A stretch of 64,000 bases of DNA from Flavobacterium sp. 140616W15 (GTDB taxonomy: Bacteria; Bacteroidota; Bacteroidia; Flavobacteriales; Flavobacteriaceae). The stretch is from contig NZ_CP033068.1 in the NCBI RefSeq assembly GCF_003668995.1, positions 496,001-560,000 of the forward strand, read 5' to 3'. The notes beneath the pieces were generated by a model that worked only from the letters and a program-made list of their open reading frames with translations, did no database searches and was not told where the DNA came from. This document shows, one piece after another, positions 53,527-64,000 of this stretch (its first letter is position 1; each line of letters starts with the position of its first letter). The position numbers and the translations under genes are program-made.

Positions 53527-54603
53527 GTGAAGAAAATTATATCATTAGCACCAGGGCGAACTTGCCTTTTTGGAGATCATCAAGATTATTTAGGATTACC
53601 AGTTATAGCATGTGCAATAAATAGAAATATAGAATTAACAGCAGTGCAAAATGAGACTTCAGTTTTTAAATTAAACATGGTCGATATTGATCAAGTCAGA
53701 ATTATCGATATCAATGCGACTTTTGAAGAATTGGAGCCACGTGATTATTTTGCTTCTTCATTACGAGTTTTAAGAAGACATGGTTGTGTTCCTACTGTTG
53801 GGTACGATATTACGATAACAGGAGATATTCCTATTAACTCAGGAACCTCAAGTTCATCGGCATTATTAATTGCTTGGATTAATTTTCTTATAACTTCATA
53901 TGGTGTTGATTGTGATGTTACACCAGAATTTATTGCACAAATGGGATATGCTTCTGAAGTATTGGAGCATGGAGAGCCAGGCGGAATGATGGATCATTTT
54001 AGTATTGGAGTAGGAAATATTGTTCATATTAATACAAGTGTTCCATTTTCATATAATATAATTGGGACAGAATTAAAAGGTTTAATTACAGGAGTTTCTG
54101 GAGTTCCAAAAGAAACAATAGGATTAATTGGAGAATTAAAAGGCAATGCTTTATTAGCAATTGATATTGTAAAACGGAATTTTAGAAGCTTTGATTTGCA
54201 TAAAACTGAAATTGTAGATATACATAAATATAGTAATTATCTGCCAGATAGATTAATTCCGTTTTTTGAAGCTGCTATAAAAAATCACTATTACACAAGA
54301 GAAGCTCTAAAAGAATTCGAAAAACCAACGCTTGACTTGGTGAGAATTGGTGAATTAATGAATCTACACCATGTAGTCTTAAGGGATTTATTAAAAATAA
54401 CAGTGCCAAAAATTGACGACATGATTAATGCAGCATTACAGGCAGGAGCCTATGGAGCAAAGATTGTTGGGTCAGGAGGAGGAGGAAGTATTGTTGTAAT
54501 TGCAGATCCAAAAAAAGAAGCTGAAGTTGTAGCAGCAATATTGGCAGCAGGAGCAAAAGAAGCATATACTGTAAGTGTAGATCCAGGAGCAAGAATAATA
54601 TAA
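53527..54603 (+). CDS. GHMP-family sugar kinase (galactokinase-like)
   Basis: A 358-residue cytoplasmic kinase that phosphorylates a sugar, probably at C1. GHMP motifs: APGRTCLFGDHQDYLGLP near residue 8 (galactokinase has GRxNLIGEHTDY), GDIPINSGTSSSSALLIAW near 99 (ATP-binding PxxxGxSSSA), GEPGGMMDHFSIGVG near 153 with the catalytic Asp, and AKIVGSGGGGSIVVIA near 310. The start is GTG at 53527. Within a locus that has an alpha-GalNAc-ase and NagB, the substrate may be GalNAc or galactose; this is inference. It begins a four-gene operon with a nucleotidyltransferase, a symporter and NagB. Confidence 0.9.
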   Translation: MKKIISLAPGRTCLFGDHQDYLGLPVIACAINRNIELTAVQNETSVFKLNMVDIDQVRIIDINATFEELEPRDYFASSLRVLRRHGCVPTVGYDITITGDIPINSGTSSSSALLIAWINFLITSYGVDCDVTPEFIAQMGYASEVLEHGEPGGMMDHFSIGVGNIVHINTSVPFSYNIIGTELKGLITGVSGVPKETIGLIGELKGNALLAIDIVKRNFRSFDLHKTEIVDIHKYSNYLPDRLIPFFEAAIKNHYYTREALKEFEKPTLDLVRIGELMNLHHVVLRDLLKITVPKIDDMINAALQAGAYGAKIVGSGGGGSIVVIADPKKEAEVVAAILAAGAKEAYTVSVDPGARII

Positions 54604-54630
54604 TAATATTAAAATTTTAAAGAATAAAAC

Positions 54631-55506
54631 ATGCATGACAATTTAATTATTTTAGCAGGCGGTGCATCTTCTCGAATGAAAAAGGAAGTTGTATTGAATA
54701 ATTTAACGGAAGAAGAAATAGCTCAAGCAAACGAGCGAAGTAAAGGACTTATTGGAGTTGGTCCAAACGGAAGACCTTTGCTAGATTATCTTTTGCTAAA
54801 TGCAAAAAAAGCAGGATATAAAAATATCATCATCATAATAGGAGAGCAAGGAGAATTGTTTAAAGAGTTTTATGGTAATAAAGATAAGGATAATGATTTC
54901 CATGGTTTGAATATTTCATTTGCAGTTCAGTATATTCCAAACGATAGAGTAAAACCATTTGGTACAGCCGATGCTTTATTTCAAGCGATAGAACAATTTC
55001 CAGAAATGAACTCAAAAAGTTACTCCGTTTGTAATAGTGATAATTTATATTCTACTGCAGCTTTGTTAGCTTTAAGAGAAACAAATAGTTTAAACGCTTT
55101 TATAGGTTATGATCGTGATGCTTTAGAGTTTCCATCTGAGAGAATTTCGCGTTTTGCAATTGCTAAACTTGATGCGAACAACCAATTATTGGATATACTA
55201 GAAAAGCCAACGGCAGATGATTTAGAAAACTATAAAGATTCTGAAGGAAAATTAAGAGTAAGTATGAATGCTTTTAAATTTGATGGAGCAATGTTGTATC
55301 CATATCTAAAAAACTGTCCAGTTCACCCAGAGAGAGACGAAAAAGAATTGCCAACTGTACTTTTAAACGCAATAAAAGATAATCCCAACACTACTTTAGG
55401 GATCCCTTTCTCAGAGCATGTTCCAGATTTAACTGCCAAAGAAGATATTGCTGAAGTAAAAGAATATCTTAAAAAACATTACCCACAGTTAAATTGGGAA
55501 GCATAA
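54631..55506 (+). CDS. Sugar-1-phosphate nucleotidyltransferase
   Basis: A 291-residue cytoplasmic enzyme that would couple a sugar-1-phosphate to a nucleotide. The N-terminal loop LIILAGGASSRMKKE is a form of the NTP-transferase GGxxxR...K signature, and VCNSDNLYSTAAL has the Asp that binds metal. Other marks are RPLLDYLLLNAKKAGY near 48 and KPFGTADALFQAIEQF near 108. It lies 27 nt after the kinase; together they could make, for example, UDP-GalNAc or UDP-galactose from the free sugar. The NTP and sugar cannot be told from the sequence. Confidence 0.86.
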   Translation: MHDNLIILAGGASSRMKKEVVLNNLTEEEIAQANERSKGLIGVGPNGRPLLDYLLLNAKKAGYKNIIIIIGEQGELFKEFYGNKDKDNDFHGLNISFAVQYIPNDRVKPFGTADALFQAIEQFPEMNSKSYSVCNSDNLYSTAALLALRETNSLNAFIGYDRDALEFPSERISRFAIAKLDANNQLLDILEKPTADDLENYKDSEGKLRVSMNAFKFDGAMLYPYLKNCPVHPERDEKELPTVLLNAIKDNPNTTLGIPFSEHVPDLTAKEDIAEVKEYLKKHYPQLNWEA

Positions 55507-55578
55507 AAAATTAACAAAAATTTCATATCTAATTTAGGAATAAGAAGAACTTATTGAGCTACTTTTGTCGTATCATTG

Positions 55579-55611
55579 CAAAAAAAACGCAACTATTTGT
55601 TGCGGTTTTGC
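55579..55611 (+). other. Hairpin between nucleotidyltransferase and symporter genes
   Basis: AAAACGCAAC and GTTGCGGTTTT pair around TATTT with extra flanking A/T pairing. It is within the operon, 75 nt past the stop, and is not followed by a long T-run. It may be a weak attenuator or an mRNA-stability element. Confidence 0.45.
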
Positions 55612-55688
55612 AAAAAACATGAAAGTGTTGATGCTATTTTAGATTGAAAAAACTACTAAATCTATTAACCATCAACCAGAAAAAAATT

Positions 55689-57071
55689 ATGTCAAAGACT
55701 GAAAGTGCAATACGTATAGATCAAAGGAGTACAATTATTCCTATGGTTATTTTAACCGCATTATTTTTTATTCTAGGATTCGTTACTTGGCTTAACGGAC
55801 CTTTAATTCCTTTTTTTGAGTTAGCTTGTGAGCTAACTGCTTCTCAAGCTTATTTTGTAACATTTGCTTTTTATATTGCCTATTTTGTTATGGCAATTCC
55901 ATCATCTTGGGTTATAGAAAAAGTAGGGTATAAAAATGGAGTTTCGCTTGGTTTAATTGTAATCGCTATAGGTGCTTTTATGTTTTATCCAGCAGCGGCA
56001 ACAAGAACTTATGTTTTCTTTTTGATAGCATTATTCACAATGGGAACAGGTTTGGCAATCTTGCAAACCGCTGCAAATCCTTATGTAGTTGTTATCGGTC
56101 CAAGAGAAAGTGCGGCTGCTCGAATTAGTGTATTAGGAATTGCAAATAAATTAGCAGGATTTATAGCGCCATTAGCTCTAACGGCTTTGGTATTGTCAAA
56201 TATGCAAGACTACACAGCAGAGAAAATTGCGCTTTTAGATGAAGTTTCTAAAACAGAAGCCTTAAATTTGCTGACATTACAATTGCAAACGCCCTATCTT
56301 TATATGGGATTAGTTATTTTGGTTTTGGCACTTTTAGTTAAGTTGTCTCCACTACCAGAAATTGATTTGGATGAAGAAGGAGATGTAATGAATTTGAGTA
56401 TTTTTAAACAAATAAAAAATGCTTTTAAACACCCACAATTAGTTCTAGGAGTTATTACTTTGATGTTATATTTAGCTGCCGAAGTTTTGGCAGGAGATTC
56501 AATCGGAGGATTCGGAAAAGAACTAGGAGTGTATGGTAAAGATGGTAATTTCTATTTAAAATTAACCTCATTTACAATGTCTGCAATGGTAGTAGGGTAT
56601 ATTCTAGGAATTACATTAATACCAAAATATCTTTCGCAAGTTACTGCTTTAAAAGCGTCTGGAATTTTAGGATTAATTTTAGTAATTTTAATAGTTGTTA
56701 TATCGCCAGAAATAACCGTTCAGTTTTCGGGAATTCCTGATATTCCAGTAGTTATAATTTTAGTAGCATTAATGGGACTTGCAAATGCACTTTGTTGGCC
56801 AGCAATATGGCCAATGGCATTACAAGATCTAAAAGGATATACCAAAATAGGAAGTGCAATTTTAATCATGGGTATTATAGGAGGAGCAATCTTTCCTCTT
56901 ATATATGGAGCTTGGGCTGAAAGTATTAATACTGCTAATCTAGCAAATGGAGTGGCTAAAACGGCTAAAAGCGGAAACCAGATAGCGTATTTAATGTTAG
57001 TACCTTGCTATTTGATGATTATATTTTTTGCATACAAAGGGCATAAATACAGAAGTTGGTCTCGCAATTAA
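55689..57071 (+). CDS. Sugar/H+ symporter of the FHS family (NagP/FucP-like)
   Basis: A 460-residue inner-membrane major-facilitator protein with about 12 helices. The FHS group takes up fucose, galactose, glucose and N-acetylglucosamine by proton symport. Motifs seen: FFILGFVTWLNGPLIPFFELACELT near 27, YFVMAIPSSWVIEKVGYKNGV near 62, GTGLAILQTAANPYVVVIGP near 122 and GLANALCWPAIWPMALQDL near 360. The ATG at 55689 is chosen over an in-frame TTG at 55644, as it gives a short polar N-terminus before helix 1. Operon context with NagB suggests an amino sugar such as GalNAc or GlcNAc. Confidence 0.92.
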   Translation: MSKTESAIRIDQRSTIIPMVILTALFFILGFVTWLNGPLIPFFELACELTASQAYFVTFAFYIAYFVMAIPSSWVIEKVGYKNGVSLGLIVIAIGAFMFYPAAATRTYVFFLIALFTMGTGLAILQTAANPYVVVIGPRESAAARISVLGIANKLAGFIAPLALTALVLSNMQDYTAEKIALLDEVSKTEALNLLTLQLQTPYLYMGLVILVLALLVKLSPLPEIDLDEEGDVMNLSIFKQIKNAFKHPQLVLGVITLMLYLAAEVLAGDSIGGFGKELGVYGKDGNFYLKLTSFTMSAMVVGYILGITLIPKYLSQVTALKASGILGLILVILIVVISPEITVQFSGIPDIPVVIILVALMGLANALCWPAIWPMALQDLKGYTKIGSAILIMGIIGGAIFPLIYGAWAESINTANLANGVAKTAKSGNQIAYLMLVPCYLMIIFFAYKGHKYRSWSRN

Positions 57072-57112
57072 GACAGATAAATAATTTAAGTAAATATAAA
57101 AAGAAGCGAATA

Positions 57113-59041
57113 ATGTTAAAAAGTTCCATAGATAAGGCGACAGGTTTCGAAAAAAGATTCGAAAACATTGACACGGTGGTTTTTGAAAATTCAACCGAGG
57201 CATCTAAAGCAGTTGCAAAGCAAATAGCAACACTTATCAAGTCAAAACAAGAGAATAATGAATCATGTGTTTTAGGATTAGCTACAGGGTCTTCACCAAA
57301 AGGTTTATACGCTGAGTTAGTACGTTTACACAAAGAAGAAGGATTGAGCTTTAAAAATGTAATCACTTTTAACTTGGACGAATACTATCCAATGGAGCCA
57401 GATTCTGTAAATAGTTACGTGCGATTCATGAAAGAATTGTTAATGGATCAAGTAGATATTTTACCTGAAAATTATCATATTCCAGACGGACAATTATCAA
57501 AAGAAGAAATAGCGGATTATTGTGCAGATTACGAAGCAAAAATAGAAGCTTTAGGAGGTATCGATTTGCAAGTTCTTGGAATTGGAGCCAATGGACACAT
57601 CGGATTCAACGAATCGGGTTCATTACAAAACTCAAAAACAAGATTAGTAGCATTAGATCATATAACAAGAGTTGCGGCAAGTAAAGACTTTTTTGGATTA
57701 AACAATACACCAAGAACAGCTATTACACTTGGAGTAAAAAAGATAATGGAAGCCAAGCAAGTTATTCTTCTGGCTTGGGGAGAAGGAAAAGCAGAGGTTG
57801 TAAAAAAATCTGTAGAAGGAGAAGTTACCAATAGAATTCCTGCATCATTTTTGCAAGAACACAGCAATGTTGTTTTTGTTTTAGATAAAGAAGCATCATC
57901 AAAACTAACGAGAATCAACAGACCTTGGTTAGTAGAGAAAATTGTTTGGACAGATAAATTAACCCGTAAAGCCGTTTTAGGATTAGCCTTAGATTTAAAG
58001 AAACCAATTCTAATGCTAACCGATGCCGATTATATCGAAAACGGAATGAGCGATTTATTAGCCGATTCAGGACCTGCTTATGATATCAATATAAAGATAT
58101 TTAATAAGTTGCAAAACACCATTACTGGATGGCCAGGAGGTAAGCCAAATGCAGATGATACCAAACGACCTGAAAGAGCTGAGCCAGCAAGAAAAAGAGT
58201 ATTGATATTTAGTCCGCATCCAGATGATGATATTATTAGTATGGGAGGAACATTCATGCGTTTGCAAGAACAAGGACATGAAGTACACGTTGCTTATCAA
58301 ACTTCAGGAAATATTGCTGTAGCAGATGATGAAGCATTGCGATTTGCAAGATTCGTTACCGATTACAACGAGAAATTTGGAATCAAAAGTGTTGAAGCAG
58401 AGAATATCTACCAAAAAGCAGTAACATTCTTAACAAATAAAAAGAATAGTGAGATTGATATTCCAGAAGTTCGTTATATAAAAGGATTAATCAGAAAAGG
58501 AGAAGCACGCTCAACAAGTCACTTTGTTGGTTTGCCAGACGAACAGATTCATTTTATGGAACTTCCATTTTATGAAACAGGAACAATCGAGAAAAAACCA
58601 ATTGGAGAAGAAGATATTCAACTTACAATGGATTTAATCGAAAAAATCAAACCACATCAAATATATGCTGCAGGAGATTTAGCTGATCCACACGGAACAC
58701 ACAAAGTATGTCTGGATGCAATTTTTGAAGCAGTAAAACGATTAAAACCAAAATCATTTATGGATGATTGCTGGTTATGGTTATATCGTGGGGCTTGGCA
58801 AGAATGGGGAATTGATGAAGTAGAAATGGCAGTGCCAATGAGTCCAGATCAGGTACTAGCAAAAAGACACGGAATCTTTAAGCACCAATCACAAAAAGAT
58901 GGCGTTGTATTTCAAGGATCAGATGCACGTGAGTTCTGGCAAAGAGCCGAAGACAGAAATGCTGAAACTGCTGAATTATACAACCAATTAGGTTTATCGC
59001 GTTACGCAGCTATGGAAGCTTTCGTGAGATGGCACTATTAG
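57113..59041 (+). CDS. nagB: Glucosamine-6-phosphate deaminase fused to a PIG-L/LmbE deacetylase domain
   Basis: A 642-residue cytoplasmic protein. The N-terminal domain (about 20-265) is NagB, which converts glucosamine-6-phosphate to fructose-6-phosphate and ammonia: LATGSSPKGLYAELV near 56, FNLDEYYPM with Asp89, and GIGANGHIGFNESG with His162. The C-terminal domain (about 362-640) is PIG-L/LmbE-like, with the zinc site in FSPHPDDDIISMGG near residue 365. Such fusions are usual in Bacteroidota; the second domain may remove the N-acetyl group, which would explain the absence of nagA from the cluster. The ATG at 57113 is 41 nt after the symporter. Confidence 0.93.
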   Translation: MLKSSIDKATGFEKRFENIDTVVFENSTEASKAVAKQIATLIKSKQENNESCVLGLATGSSPKGLYAELVRLHKEEGLSFKNVITFNLDEYYPMEPDSVNSYVRFMKELLMDQVDILPENYHIPDGQLSKEEIADYCADYEAKIEALGGIDLQVLGIGANGHIGFNESGSLQNSKTRLVALDHITRVAASKDFFGLNNTPRTAITLGVKKIMEAKQVILLAWGEGKAEVVKKSVEGEVTNRIPASFLQEHSNVVFVLDKEASSKLTRINRPWLVEKIVWTDKLTRKAVLGLALDLKKPILMLTDADYIENGMSDLLADSGPAYDINIKIFNKLQNTITGWPGGKPNADDTKRPERAEPARKRVLIFSPHPDDDIISMGGTFMRLQEQGHEVHVAYQTSGNIAVADDEALRFARFVTDYNEKFGIKSVEAENIYQKAVTFLTNKKNSEIDIPEVRYIKGLIRKGEARSTSHFVGLPDEQIHFMELPFYETGTIEKKPIGEEDIQLTMDLIEKIKPHQIYAAGDLADPHGTHKVCLDAIFEAVKRLKPKSFMDDCWLWLYRGAWQEWGIDEVEMAVPMSPDQVLAKRHGIFKHQSQKDGVVFQGSDAREFWQRAEDRNAETAELYNQLGLSRYAAMEAFVRWHY

Positions 59042-59225
59042 ATTTCAGTTTTTAGTCTCAGTAAGCAGTCAGTCTGTAAGCTGTAACTGATACTGTATGC
59101 TATTTTGAAATCTGTGGCAAAAAAATAAAAAAGTTATTGAAATAATAATAGCTTTGCATTCAATGGAAGCAAGAAGAGAGAATAAGTTCATATTCTTTTT
59201 TCTTGCTTCTTTTTTCTTAAAAAAA

Positions 59226-59462
59226 ATGGAACAAGACAAAAAACTTCTCATAAAATTAGCTCACACTAAAATGCCTTTCGGGAAATACGAAGGACGTTTT
59301 CTTATTGATTTACCTGAATATTATGTTGTTTGGTATCATAATAAAGGATTTCCTAATGGTGAATTAGGGCAGCAATTAGCACTTGTGTATGAATTAAAAC
59401 TTAACGGTTTAGAAGAGTTGATTAGAAATATCAAAAAGCAATATCCCAAGCCTTTAAAATAA
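59226..59462 (+). CDS. DUF3820 family small protein
   Basis: A 78-residue cytoplasmic protein of the DUF3820 family: MPFGKYEGRFLIDLPEYYVVWYHNKGFPNGELGQQLALVYELKLNGL is the whole domain, with the typical MxFGKYxGxxLxDLPxxYLxWF-like core. The family has been called a putative quorum-sensing-regulated virulence factor, but its function is unknown. The ATG at 59226 is chosen since the in-frame codons before it are hydrophobic low-complexity sequence that does not belong to the family. It lies 18 nt before the next gene on the same strand. Confidence 0.82.
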   Translation: MEQDKKLLIKLAHTKMPFGKYEGRFLIDLPEYYVVWYHNKGFPNGELGQQLALVYELKLNGLEELIRNIKKQYPKPLK

Positions 59463-59480
59463 TAAATTAACAAAAAAGAC

Positions 59481-59771
59481 ATGGAGAATAATTTTCAGCA
59501 GTCAAATGTGGACCAAAGTATGAGTATTGCAGCGTTAGTAATAGGAATAGTGTCTATTATAGTTGCTTTTATACCTTGCATTGATATACTAGCCATAATT
59601 GGTGGGGTTTTAGCAATATTTTTTTCAGCAATAGGAATGTCTCAGGCAAAAAGTAACAATACTTCAACTACATTATCAAAAGTAAGCTTTATTGTAGGGA
59701 TCATAGCATTATTACTTGCGGTTGTTTTTTCTTTATTTTATAGTTTTATTCTCGGATTATTAATGGAGTGA
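59481..59771 (+). CDS. Small DUF4190-type membrane protein
   Basis: A 96-residue protein with a short Gln/Ser-rich N-terminus and membrane segments at about 16-48 and 66-94, separated by a polar loop with MSQAKSNN. The MSIAALVIGIVSIIVAFIPCI start and AIGMSQAK turn match DUF4190, a family of small two-pass proteins of unknown function. It is a close paralogue of the next gene. No partner hints at a function. Confidence 0.78.
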   Translation: MENNFQQSNVDQSMSIAALVIGIVSIIVAFIPCIDILAIIGGVLAIFFSAIGMSQAKSNNTSTTLSKVSFIVGIIALLLAVVFSLFYSFILGLLME

Positions 59772-59948
59772 GATTAGTAAAAATTGCGATTTTGATATTT
59801 CATTTTAAGGTTTTATAATTTAACATGTCTAAGTGGTCTAAAAGTCTAAATAGGTTTAGTAATCATTTATTTGTTAATAACTTTGCTTTATTCTTAGTTT
59901 TTAGCATAAGTGTTTTTCTATTTTTGTAATAATTAAGATATAAAATAT

Positions 59949-60362
59949 ATGGAAAATAATTTAGGTTCGTCGAATGCAGGTCAAGGAATGGGTATTGCTG
60001 CTTTGGTATTAGGAATAGTAGCGGCTATAGCTGCATTTATTCCTTGTTTCGGTTTAATTGCAATACTTTTTGGAGTACTAGCTATCATTTTTGGAGCAAT
60101 AGGCTTATCGCAAGCAAAAAAAGAAAATGCTCCTACTACAATGCCAAAAGCAGGTTTGATATTAGGAATAGTTGCAACAGCTTTTGTTATTATATGGATG
60201 TTAGTTGTTGTAGGAACAATTGGATCGGCTGTTGTGTCTCATAAAGATGAGATCGGTAAAGCTTTAGATTCTATAAATGCTGAAACGGAAAAACTACAAG
60301 ATTCTCTAGAAAATAGTGTAGAGGTAACAATAGACACAGTTAAAGTAGAAGTAGAGAAATAA
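59949..60362 (+). CDS. DUF4190-type membrane protein with C-terminal helix
   Basis: A 137-residue paralogue of the gene at 59481. It begins MENNLGSSNAGQGMGIAALVLGIVAAIAAFIPC, has two membrane segments at about 16-50 and 70-98, and then a charged tail (DEIGKALDSINAETEKLQDSLENSVEVTIDTVKVEVEK) of coiled-coil character, absent from its neighbour. The tail would lie outside the membrane. Function unknown; arisen by tandem duplication. Confidence 0.78.
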   Translation: MENNLGSSNAGQGMGIAALVLGIVAAIAAFIPCFGLIAILFGVLAIIFGAIGLSQAKKENAPTTMPKAGLILGIVATAFVIIWMLVVVGTIGSAVVSHKDEIGKALDSINAETEKLQDSLENSVEVTIDTVKVEVEK

Positions 60363-60372
60363 TATATATTCT

Positions 60373-60765
60373 TTGGAAATAAAAACTTCTTATGGAATAG
60401 ATTCTTATAAAAAGATAAACTTAATTTTTATTATATTAATTATGTTTATCTTTTTTTATTCCTATTTGTCAACCTTTTTGAATTTTGGAATACGCTCTAC
60501 TTGCGAAGGTATGCCAATAAGCTATTGTAAAAGCCGTGGCTTAACAAGGGCCTTTTCTCAAATTCTGAATTTTAACTTCAAGCAGGCAATTGCTTACAAT
60601 GCCTACAGCTTAAAAATTTTTTTATTTTTTCTAATTCAATTATTGGCTCGTTTGGTCATTAATAAAACAATTAATTTTTCTAATTTTAAGTTAGTATTGA
60701 CTTTTGATATCATTTGCAGTTCTATATTTTTTGTTTTTTCATTTTATAACTTAGTTGTAATATAA
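60373..60765 (+). CDS. DUF2752 family membrane protein
   Basis: A 130-residue protein with three predicted membrane segments (about 14-36, 82-98 and 106-128). The central CEGMPISYCKSRGLTRAFSQILNFNFKQAIAYN matches the DUF2752 signature (C-P-x-C-G-x-T-R-A ... AxxYN), with the first Cys motif altered here to C-K-S-R. The start is a TTG at 60373, 10 nt after the previous stop; no better ATG gives the complete domain. Function unknown. Confidence 0.7.
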   Translation: MEIKTSYGIDSYKKINLIFIILIMFIFFYSYLSTFLNFGIRSTCEGMPISYCKSRGLTRAFSQILNFNFKQAIAYNAYSLKIFLFFLIQLLARLVINKTINFSNFKLVLTFDIICSSIFFVFSFYNLVVI

Positions 60766-60904
60766 AAATTAAGACTGAATAAATAGATTGATTAAAATGG
60801 GGTCTATTTGAAAAGAAAAATTATGAATTACGGAAACAACTAAACGTTCTGTTTGAAAAAATGAAAATTATCTAATTATCTAATTGACAATTTGTCCAAT
60901 TTAA

Positions 60905-62569
<1,665 letters not shown>

Positions 62570-62635
62570 TACGTATTTGTATAAGTTTCTAAAAACAGAA
62601 GAAACGCAAACATAAAATTTAGAATAAAAATTACA

Positions 62636-64000
62636 ATGGAAGAAAAAAAATTTGATCTCAATTCGGTTATTGGTTTTATATTGATTTTTGGTATTTTGAT
62701 TTGGATAATGTATCAAAACAAGCCTTCTGAAGCTACTATCGCAGCAGAAAAAGCCAAGAAAGAATTAGTTGCAAAACAAGAAGCTCAAGCTAAAGATGCT
62801 GCTGCTAAAACTGCGGCTTTACCAATTGCAACAGCCCCTGGAGATACATTGCAATTAGCAAAATTGCAAAAAACATTAGGTGGATTTGCTTATTCGGCTA
62901 CGCTTCCTTCTGCTAAAGATGCTTATACAACAATCGAAAATGATGTAGTAAAATTAAAAATTGCCAATAAAGGTGGTTTTATAGTTGAAGCTATTTTGAA
63001 AAAATACGAAAAATTCCAAAAAGGATCAGGACAATTAGTAGAGTTGATTAAAGACAACAATGCTAACTTAAATATCCAATTAGCGACTAATGATAATCGT
63101 ACTTTAAACACAAAAGATTTATTTTTTGAACCTACATTGACTAAAAATGGTGAGGATCAAGTATTATCAATGCGTTTAAAAGCTGGTCCAAATGAATTCT
63201 TGGAATACAAGTACGTATTGAAACCAAATGATTATATGGTTGGTTTTGATCTTCGTTCACAAGGATTAAACAAAGTTTTAAATACATCTAAACCATTAGA
63301 TTTACAATGGAATTTAAAAACCTATCGTAATGAGAAAAGCATTTCTATTGAAAAGCGTTATGCAGAAATTTATTATGAGCATAAAGACGGAAAAGTTGAT
63401 TATGCTGGTTTAGGAAAAAAAGAAGAGGTTACACCTGAAAGTTTAAGTTTTGTTGCTTACAAACAACACTTTTTCTCAACTATTTTATTGACAAAAAAAC
63501 CTTTTGAAAAATCTAAATTAGAATCATTTGATTTAATTAATGACGAAAAAATAGATACAGTTTTTACTAAACAGTTCAAATCTAACATACCGTTAGTATT
63601 TTCAAATGGGGAGATTGATTATAATATGAGTTGGTACTTTGGGCCTTCAGATTATAAAACTTTAAAATCATATGATGCAAATTTAGAGCGAATCATTCCA
63701 TTAGGTTGGGGGATATTTGGTTGGATTAATAAATTTATCTTCATTCCTTTATTTGGATTCTTGAGTTCAACAATGGGATTATCTTTAGGAATTGCTATTA
63801 TCGTGTTTACGATTATTATTAAAATAGCGATGTCGCCAATTACATATAAATCATTCTTGTCGCAGGCAAAAATGAAAGTATTGAGACCAGAAATTACAGA
63901 ATTGGGTGAAAAATACAAGAAAGACCCAATGAAAAAACAGCAAGAAACAATGAAGCTGTATAATAAAGCAGGAGTAAACCCAATGGCGGGATGTATTCCA
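62636..64000 (+). CDS. yidC: Membrane protein insertase YidC (partial, continues past the window)
   Basis: The first 455 codons are present. YidC inserts and folds inner-membrane proteins, with or without SecYEG. The N-terminal helix (MEEKKFDLNSVIGFILIFGILIWIMYQNK) is followed by an Ala/Lys-rich linker and the large periplasmic P1 domain (about 75-345; ends FSNGEIDYNMSWYFGPSDYKTLKSYD). The conserved insertase core begins near residue 350 (RIIPLGWGIFGWINKFIFIPLFGFLSS) and continues into MKVLRPEITELGEKYKKDP. The gene is cut at base 64000 near the second core helix. The start ATG at 62636 is 66 nt after pyrG. Confidence 0.95.
   Translation, partial: MEEKKFDLNSVIGFILIFGILIWIMYQNKPSEATIAAEKAKKELVAKQEAQAKDAAAKTAALPIATAPGDTLQLAKLQKTLGGFAYSATLPSAKDAYTTIENDVVKLKIANKGGFIVEAILKKYEKFQKGSGQLVELIKDNNANLNIQLATNDNRTLNTKDLFFEPTLTKNGEDQVLSMRLKAGPNEFLEYKYVLKPNDYMVGFDLRSQGLNKVLNTSKPLDLQWNLKTYRNEKSISIEKRYAEIYYEHKDGKVDYAGLGKKEEVTPESLSFVAYKQHFFSTILLTKKPFEKSKLESFDLINDEKIDTVFTKQFKSNIPLVFSNGEIDYNMSWYFGPSDYKTLKSYDANLERIIPLGWGIFGWINKFIFIPLFGFLSSTMGLSLGIAIIVFTIIIKIAMSPITYKSFLSQAKMKVLRPEITELGEKYKKDPMKKQQETMKLYNKAGVNPMAGCIP

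Overview
The window is AT-rich chromosomal DNA of a Flavobacteriia bacterium, most likely a Flavobacterium. The evidence is a gliding-motility lipoprotein gene (gldI), SusC/SusD outer-membrane pairs, GH92, GH35 and GH109 enzymes, and promoters with the Bacteroidota -7 box TAnnTTTG. Shine-Dalgarno sequences are generally absent. I saw no rRNA, tRNA, CRISPR array, insertion sequence or phage.

Layout: 1-3.6 kb holds the N-terminus of a secreted protein, a TerC-type membrane protein and two blocks of intergenic tandem repeats (116-bp and about 255-bp periods). 3.7-7.3 kb holds two unrelated glutamine synthetases (types II and III) transcribed divergently. 7.7-13.3 kb is a curli (type VIII secretion) operon: csgA, csgB, a CsgH-like/CsgE fusion, csgF, a CsgG with an extra beta-barrel, and a surface-type lipoprotein. 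13.4-24.3 kb holds purM, a GNAT acetyltransferase, a GH92 mannosidase and a minus-strand operon nrnA-gldI-PPIase-PPIase. 24.4-35 kb holds a rhomboid protease, a ClC channel, RidA, a PhyH dioxygenase paired with a degenerate Hint-like protein, cbpA-cbpM, guaA and two unknown secreted proteins. 35-39.6 kb holds two multi-LysM proteins and OsmC.

39.6-59 kb is a glycan-utilisation locus. On the minus strand are susC (frameshifted), susD, a DUF3472 protein, a GH109 and a GH35; upstream of them are a Tat-exported metallophosphoesterase, a CBM9-like protein and a LacI-type regulator. On the plus strand are a GHMP sugar kinase, a sugar nucleotidyltransferase, a sugar/H+ symporter and a NagB-PIG-L fusion. 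Three promoters here share an operator resembling TGTGCTCGAACACA, placed 38-39 bp upstream of an identical -7 box TAGTTTCG. This suggests one regulon, probably controlled from an activator-like position by the LacI-type protein. The enzyme set points to a galactose- and N-acetylhexosamine-containing glycan. 59.2-64 kb holds small membrane proteins, pyrG and the start of yidC.

The least ordinary items are the shared operator/promoter geometry, the domain fusions in the curli operon, the single-base susC frameshift, the degenerate Hint protein and the G-tract repeats between the glutamine synthetase genes.
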